43,078 nucleotides of DNA from Rhizobiaceae bacterium (lineage in GTDB: Bacteria > Pseudomonadota > Alphaproteobacteria > Rhizobiales > Rhizobiaceae). The notes under the pieces were generated by a model, which worked only from the letters and a program-made list of their open reading frames with translations, did no database searches and had not been told where the DNA came from. Where the stretch lies: positions 1 through 43,078 of the forward strand of contig CAJPFN010000110.1 in the NCBI GenBank assembly GCA_905339215.1, in the 5' to 3' direction. The first letter of the stretch is position 1. Every line of letters begins with the position of its first letter. Positions 39,188 through 43,078 of the stretch are shown here, piece after piece. The position numbers were made by a program, and so were the translations under genes.

Positions 39188-40236
39188 TCCGCAGCCTCGC
39201 GTACCGCCCCGTTGGTGAGGTTTAGCGCGGCGATCGCCGCGGCCTGGCCCTGGGCGATCGAATCGTCGATCGTTTCCGGGCCGGTCGCCGCGCCGGCGAC
39301 GAAGACACCGGGCCGGCTGGTATGGCCGAGGCTGGCGTAGGCGGATCCCTTGTCGACATAGCCGTACTTGTTCAGGCGCACGTCGAAGATTGCCGAAAGC
39401 GTCATGTTGTCGACGTTGGGGTCCATGCCGATGGCGTGCACCACCATGTCGAAGGGGATCGAGATCGGCCGCTTGACCAGCGTGTCCTCCCCCTTCACCA
39501 GCAGGCGCTTGCCGTCCGAGGTGACCTCGGCGATGCGCGCCTTGACGTACTTGACCTTGTGGGTCTCCTGGCTCTCCCAGTAGTAGGCGCCTTCGTAGAG
39601 GCCGAAGGTACGGATATCCATGTAGTAGATGTAGACGTTGCACTTCGGCAGCGCCTCGCGAATCTCCATGGCGATGTTGGCCGACACCGTGCAGCAGATC
39701 TTCGAGCACCATTCGCGACCGATCTGGCGGTCGCGCGAGCCGACGCAGAGAAGGATCGCCACGCGATCTGGGGCGCGCCCGTCCGACGGACAGCGGACGC
39801 CCGCCCCCGACGACAGCATCTGCTCGACCTGGACCGTGGTAACCACGTCGGGATAGGTGCCGAAGCCCCATTCGGGCTTGTTGACGCTGTCGAAATGGGT
39901 GAAGCCCGTCGCCAGGATCGTCGCGCCGGCCTCAATCGTCTCGCCCGATTTCAGACGGGCGGAGAAGCGGCCGGGATCGCCGGCGAAGGCGTCGATCGTG
40001 GTCCCCAGGCGGACGTCGACCAATGGATTGCCGACAACGCGATCGACCATGCCGCCGATGGCGTCTCGCGCCCACTCATGCGACGGCACCAGCTTGGCGT
40101 AGCCCGACAGGATCGGAGCGCCGCCGAGGCGGTCGACTTTCTCGACGAGCGTGACCCGCTGGCCGGCCGCGGCCAGCGCATGGGCAGCGGAAAGGCCGGC
40201 GGGGCCGCCGCCAACGATCAGGACGGGCTTGTTCAC
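39184..40236 (-). CDS. hdrA: sHdrA, FAD-binding heterodisulfide-reductase-like subunit A
   Basis: A 350-residue flavoprotein. The N-terminal dinucleotide-binding motif is VGGGPAGLSAAHAL. The iron-sulfur ligands are C164, C177, C181 and C182 (CVGSRD, then EWCSKICC), the short pattern of sulfur-oxidiser HdrA. Near the C terminus, FVAGAATGPETIDDSIAQGQ completes the FAD fold. It is much shorter than methanogen HdrA and lacks the extra ferredoxin domain. GTG 40236 overlaps the hdrB1 stop (GTGA), with GGGAGG six bases upstream. Confidence 0.96.
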   Translation of the reverse strand: MNKPVLIVGGGPAGLSAAHALAAAGQRVTLVEKVDRLGGAPILSGYAKLVPSHEWARDAIGGMVDRVVGNPLVDVRLGTTIDAFAGDPGRFSARLKSGETIEAGATILATGFTHFDSVNKPEWGFGTYPDVVTTVQVEQMLSSGAGVRCPSDGRAPDRVAILLCVGSRDRQIGREWCSKICCTVSANIAMEIREALPKCNVYIYYMDIRTFGLYEGAYYWESQETHKVKYVKARIAEVTSDGKRLLVKGEDTLVKRPISIPFDMVVHAIGMDPNVDNMTLSAIFDVRLNKYGYVDKGSAYASLGHTSRPGVFVAGAATGPETIDDSIAQGQAAAIAALNLTNGAVREAAE

Positions 40237-41603
40237 CGTGCACCTCCCGCGAGCGCCCGCGGCTTGACGTATCCTGGTCCGGATGTGATGGCGCGCTTCG
40301 GATCGTAGAGGGTCTCGATCCGCCCGGCCTTCACCTCCCCGAGATAGGCCTCGAATTCGGCCTTCGCCTTTTCCCAGTCGATGCCCATCTTCTCCAGCAG
40401 TTCCTCGAAGGGCGAAGCGTGCCAGTGCAGCTGCGCGAGCTTGTAGGGGTGGGCGCCGAGCGCCAGCGCGGCAAACTGGCAGTCCGCCATGATCGGCAGG
40501 GCGTAGACCTTGTCGACGGCGCGCCCGATCCACTGGTTCTTGTCGAGCGTGGTGATGCAGCCCGTGTCGTGGCCGACCATGACGTCGGCGCGGGCTTCCT
40601 CGACGGCAACGCGGATCTTCCGGTCGATGGCGAAGGACCGCGTGAACTCGCGCTCGCCGATGATGTGGCGGAAGCCGAAGCCGCAGCAGTCGTACCAGGT
40701 CGAGTAGTCGATGACGTTGGCGCCGAGCGTCTGCAGGAGTCCGGTGGTCACGGCAACGCGGTTCCCGTCGAGGACCGTGTCGTCGTAGATGACGTCCTCG
40801 GGCACCATCTTGTAGACGTGGCAGGCGGGATGGACCGTCGCGCGCAGGCCGGAAACGTCGACGACCTGGTGTTCCTTCAGCCGATGGCGCACCACGTGCA
40901 ACCATTCCGAATAGTGCACGATCTCCTCGGGGATGAGCAGCTTGCCGTCGACCAATCGGCCGAGCTTGCCGAGGATCTTCTTCACCTCGGCGCGCAGCTC
41001 CGCCGAGTGCAGCAGGAAGATGCGCATCTCCTTGTAGTTGCCGAACGATGTGCCGCAGTGGACGAGCGGGTAGTAGGTGCCCTCGGGCAGGCCCTGCGCT
41101 TTCGCCGAAACGTAGGCCTGGTGGAAGTTGCGCAGGAAAACCGCGGCGAGGCTCACGACGTTGCCAATGCCCGAGCCGTGGTAGTTCCACGCCGTGCACG
41201 AAGTCTGGTCGGTTTCGTCGAGATAGGAGATGCCGAGCTTGTTCATCAGCCACAGCACCGAGCTCGGATAGCCGGGGATGTTGCCGCACTGGCCGCACGA
41301 CTTGTGGTGCCAGAGGTTGTTGGTCGGGATCTTCTTGTCCCAGCCGTACAGCGTCTTGGCCATGATCGGGTCGTGGCCATCGGACACCCGGTGGACGAGA
41401 ATCTCCCCGTCCTTCTCCAGCTGCCACATGATGTCGCGGACGTCTTCCTTGCGGTCCTTGCCCGTCAGCAGCGCCCGCCGGTCGATCTTCGCCTCGACCC
41501 AGTCGGTCGCGCGCCGCGCCTCATCGGGCGTCAGGCTCGCCGCCCGCCATTCGGCGCCGAAGCCCTCGAAGGCGCCCTTTCCGCCGCTTTCCGTATTAGC
41601 CAT
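40233..41603 (-). CDS. hdrB1: sHdrB1, heterodisulfide-reductase-like subunit B
   Basis: A 456-residue CCG-family subunit, longer than hdrB2. The N-terminal third carries C103, C106 (KSCGQCGNIPGYPSS), C136 and C183. The C-terminal CCG region has C261 (HPACHVYK), C306-C307 (YDCCGFGFRH) and C349, but the final CxxC reads DTGC, with Asp346 in place of the first cysteine. GGGAGG lies six bases before ATG 41603. In the complex it probably faces HdrA-HdrC1. The gene overlaps hdrA by four bases. Confidence 0.95.
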   Translation of the reverse strand: MANTESGGKGAFEGFGAEWRAASLTPDEARRATDWVEAKIDRRALLTGKDRKEDVRDIMWQLEKDGEILVHRVSDGHDPIMAKTLYGWDKKIPTNNLWHHKSCGQCGNIPGYPSSVLWLMNKLGISYLDETDQTSCTAWNYHGSGIGNVVSLAAVFLRNFHQAYVSAKAQGLPEGTYYPLVHCGTSFGNYKEMRIFLLHSAELRAEVKKILGKLGRLVDGKLLIPEEIVHYSEWLHVVRHRLKEHQVVDVSGLRATVHPACHVYKMVPEDVIYDDTVLDGNRVAVTTGLLQTLGANVIDYSTWYDCCGFGFRHIIGEREFTRSFAIDRKIRVAVEEARADVMVGHDTGCITTLDKNQWIGRAVDKVYALPIMADCQFAALALGAHPYKLAQLHWHASPFEELLEKMGIDWEKAKAEFEAYLGEVKAGRIETLYDPKRAITSGPGYVKPRALAGGAR

Positions 41604-41651
41604 TTTAATCCTCCCAGACTGACGGCGACGATTGGTTGTTTGCCGGCTTGC

Positions 41652-42401
41652 TCAGCCGTCAGTTTCGTCCTCGTCGTCTTCTTCCTGCTCCTCGAGCCAC
41701 TCTTCCCATTCCTCGCGCTTTTCATCCATGACGTCCGAGACGACGTCGAAGAGGTTCTCGTCGACGGTCTCCAGCTGATCGAGGACGCCGGTCGCCTCCC
41801 AGATCGTGTAGAGCTCCACAGAGGTCTTCAGGTTGACCTCCCAGGCCGTGTCGAGCGTGTGCATCGTCGGCATGGGGATCGCCTTGCGCAGGATGTTGAG
41901 CGGCGCATCGACCTTGCTGACGTTCGGCCCCCAGTCCGGGAAAGCCTCGCGCGTGATCATGTTCGGAGCGAGCTGGTTGCCGGTCGAGATGACCTTCAGG
42001 AGAACGCGGGAGAACGGCCTCAACACGTCCTTGGCCGATTCCATGCCGTGCTTGATGGCCACCTCCCGCATGATCATGACCAGCCCGCCGGGCGAGTTCT
42101 CGAACGGACAGCGCGCCGCGCAGGTGTAGCACTGGGCGCAGGCCCAGATCTTTTCCTGCATCGCGTCGTAGATACCTTCGAGATTCTCGGTCCACAGGAG
42201 CTGGACGATCTCGCGCGGCGAGTAGTCGTAGTAGTGCGCCGACGGGCAGGTCGCTGTGCAGATGCCGCAGTTCAGGCAGCCGTGAATCTCGTGGTCATAG
42301 ACCGCGTGGCTGCGGATGTCGTCGAAGATCTCCTCGAGCTTGGCGCGCGGCACGGGGGCCGTCTCGGAGACCGGGTCGCTGATCTGGGCGTGAACGGACA
42401 C
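41652..42401 (-). CDS. hdrC1: sHdrC1, ferredoxin-like subunit C
   Basis: A 249-residue protein. Two complete [4Fe-4S] motifs are present: C42, C45, C48, C52 (CLNCGICTATCP) and C88, C91, C94, C98 (CAQCYTCAARCP). The protein ends with an unusually acidic tail (EEWLEEQEEDDEDETDG). GTG 42401 follows GGGAGGAAGAC. It lies 33 bases after dsrE3C and starts the hdr block. Predicted to pass electrons between HdrA/B1 and an unknown acceptor. Confidence 0.95.
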   Translation of the reverse strand: MSVHAQISDPVSETAPVPRAKLEEIFDDIRSHAVYDHEIHGCLNCGICTATCPSAHYYDYSPREIVQLLWTENLEGIYDAMQEKIWACAQCYTCAARCPFENSPGGLVMIMREVAIKHGMESAKDVLRPFSRVLLKVISTGNQLAPNMITREAFPDWGPNVSKVDAPLNILRKAIPMPTMHTLDTAWEVNLKTSVELYTIWEATGVLDQLETVDENLFDVVSDVMDEKREEWEEWLEEQEEDDEDETDG

Positions 42402-42434
42402 GTCTTCCTCCCGACTGGCTAGCTGTCTGACGGG

Positions 42435-42815
42435 CTAATAGGTCAGCACCTTCGCGTCGTCGTTCTCCATGACCTCCTCGATCACCTTGGCACCACCGAC
42501 GATGCCCTCGCATTCGGGAATCAGGTCGTCCTCGGTCATCTCGAACAGGTCGAGATTGGGAGAGCAGCAGTAGAACTTCGCGCCGGCCTCGTGCGCGTCC
42601 TTGATGAAGTCGTAGACTGTCTTCGGCGAGCCCGGCTTCACGACCAGCTTCTCGGCCACGCCCTTCTTCATGAGCTGCCCGGCGGTCGCCGTGCAGATGA
42701 CGTCGACCTCGTAGTCCATCGCCGCCGCCACCGTGGCCTGGAAGAACGGCGCGCCGAGCTCCTCGCCGTTGCGCGGGTCGGTGTTGACCATGATGATGAT
42801 CAGCTTCTGGGCCAT
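42435..42815 (-). CDS. dsrE3C: DsrE3C-type sulfurtransferase
   Basis: A 126-residue soluble DsrE-fold protein. It starts KLIIIMVNTDPRNGEELGAP and has adjacent cysteines C83-C84 in KFYCCSPNLDLFEM, the active-site position of DsrE3C. In sHdr organisms it exchanges sulfane sulfur with TusA and delivers it to the complex. First gene of the operon: GGAGGAG lies nine bases before ATG 42815, and the regulated promoter is about 75 bases upstream. Confidence 0.93.
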   Translation of the reverse strand: MAQKLIIIMVNTDPRNGEELGAPFFQATVAAAMDYEVDVICTATAGQLMKKGVAEKLVVKPGSPKTVYDFIKDAHEAGAKFYCCSPNLDLFEMTEDDLIPECEGIVGGAKVIEEVMENDDAKVLTY

Positions 42816-42891
42816 TCCGATCGTCTCCTCCGTCCGGCGCGCGTCATTCTTGTTGTCTCGGCGGCGCGCCGGTTACGATGCAATTTTATGA

Positions 42892-42920
42892 ACGATACAT
42901 TCCGTTTTTGGAATATGCAA
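42892..42920 (-). promoter_or_regulatory. Promoter of the sHdr operon with an ATTC-N8-GAAT operator in the spacer
   Basis: Read on the minus strand, TTGCAT (42920-42915) and TATCGT (42897-42892) are -35/-10 elements with a 17-base spacer. The spacer contains ATTC-CAAAAACG-GAAT (42899-42914), a palindrome of the type bound by SqrR/BigR-family persulfide sensors. A repressor there would block RNA polymerase directly. The ArsR gene at the other end of the operon encodes the likely protein. Confidence 0.6.
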
Positions 42921-42955
42921 TAACTTTGACAGCCCGCGGCGCTGTTACGTCGAAG

Positions 42956-43078
42956 TCACATCAGTCCGGTGTGCCGGCTGATCCCGATCATCATTTCGCT
43001 CAGCGCCGCCGCGATATCACCCTGACGCTCGCGCAGGATCGCGAGCGCCTCCGCCGTATCCGCCGGCGTGTCGGCGAA
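42956..43078 (-). CDS. C-terminal end of an unidentified gene
   Basis: The frame is open from the window edge to TGA at 42958-42956 and encodes 40 residues ending in SRHTGLM. The fragment is helical (EALAILRERQGDIAAALSEM) with strongly GC-rich third positions, as for a real gene. Same strand as the sHdr operon but separated from dsrE3C by 140 bases with its own promoter. I cannot name the family from this tail. Confidence 0.6.
   Translation of the reverse strand, partial: FADTPADTAEALAILRERQGDIAAALSEMMIGISRHTGLM

Noticed and set aside
34909-42815. Methanogen-type HdrABC or a lactate/glycolate oxidase cluster
   Set aside because: HdrA is short and lacks the extra ferredoxin domains, and the presence of LbpA, TusA and DsrE proteins in the same operon fits only the sulfur-oxidising sHdr type.

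Overview
This 43 kb window looks like chromosome of a high-GC alphaproteobacterium of the order Hyphomicrobiales (Rhizobiales). The evidence is the linked order hrcA-rph-rdgB-hemW-rsmI-yraN, the block aroA / FYDLN-acid protein / tRNA-Ala, and a class II AroA close to the Agrobacterium CP4 type. Species cannot be read from the sequence alone.

Layout. Positions 1-141 hold the end of an RTX-type calcium-binding protein. From about 264 to 4106 is a small island: an HWE histidine kinase and a single-domain response regulator, bracketed by two same-orientation remnants of a tyrosine integrase. Next come gyrB, a secreted caspase-like/TPR protein, a divergent cytochrome P450 and a Tat-exported cyclase-family enzyme. 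Positions 11.8-26.5 kb are mostly housekeeping: yraN, rsmI, hemW, rdgB, a glyoxalase-fold protein, rph, divergent hrcA and grpE, a TRIC/UPF0126 channel, adenosine-kinase-like PfkB, an EI24 membrane protein, DUF2214, nth, DUF2244, an Ada-like methyltransferase, ribokinase and aroA. These are followed by the FYDLN-acid protein gene and tRNA-Ala(GGC).

Positions 27.7-34.4 kb hold a tight four-gene operon that I do not recognise: a membrane protein with a PH-like tail and three exported proteins, one of 1163 residues with three internal beta-rich repeats. A perfect FNR/FixK-type palindrome lies just upstream, and the Shine-Dalgarno of the first gene sits in a 19-nt palindrome. This is the best candidate here for an undescribed system.

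Positions 34.5-42.8 kb hold a complete sulfur-oxidising heterodisulfide-reductase-like (sHdr) locus. An ArsR-family regulator with the two-cysteine spacing of persulfide sensors (34527-34868, +) faces an eleven-gene minus-strand operon: dsrE3C, hdrC1, hdrB1, hdrA, hyp, hdrC2, hdrB2, a 156-aa unknown, lbpA, dsrE2, tusA. In related organisms this machinery takes sulfane sulfur through TusA/DsrE carriers and oxidises it to sulfite in the cytoplasm with the lipoate-binding protein LbpA. The operon promoter carries an ATTC-N8-GAAT palindrome exactly between its -35 and -10 elements, so the repressor, its probable site and the target can all be read here. No sox genes or lipoate-assembly genes lie in the window. 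The partial gene at the right edge is unidentified.
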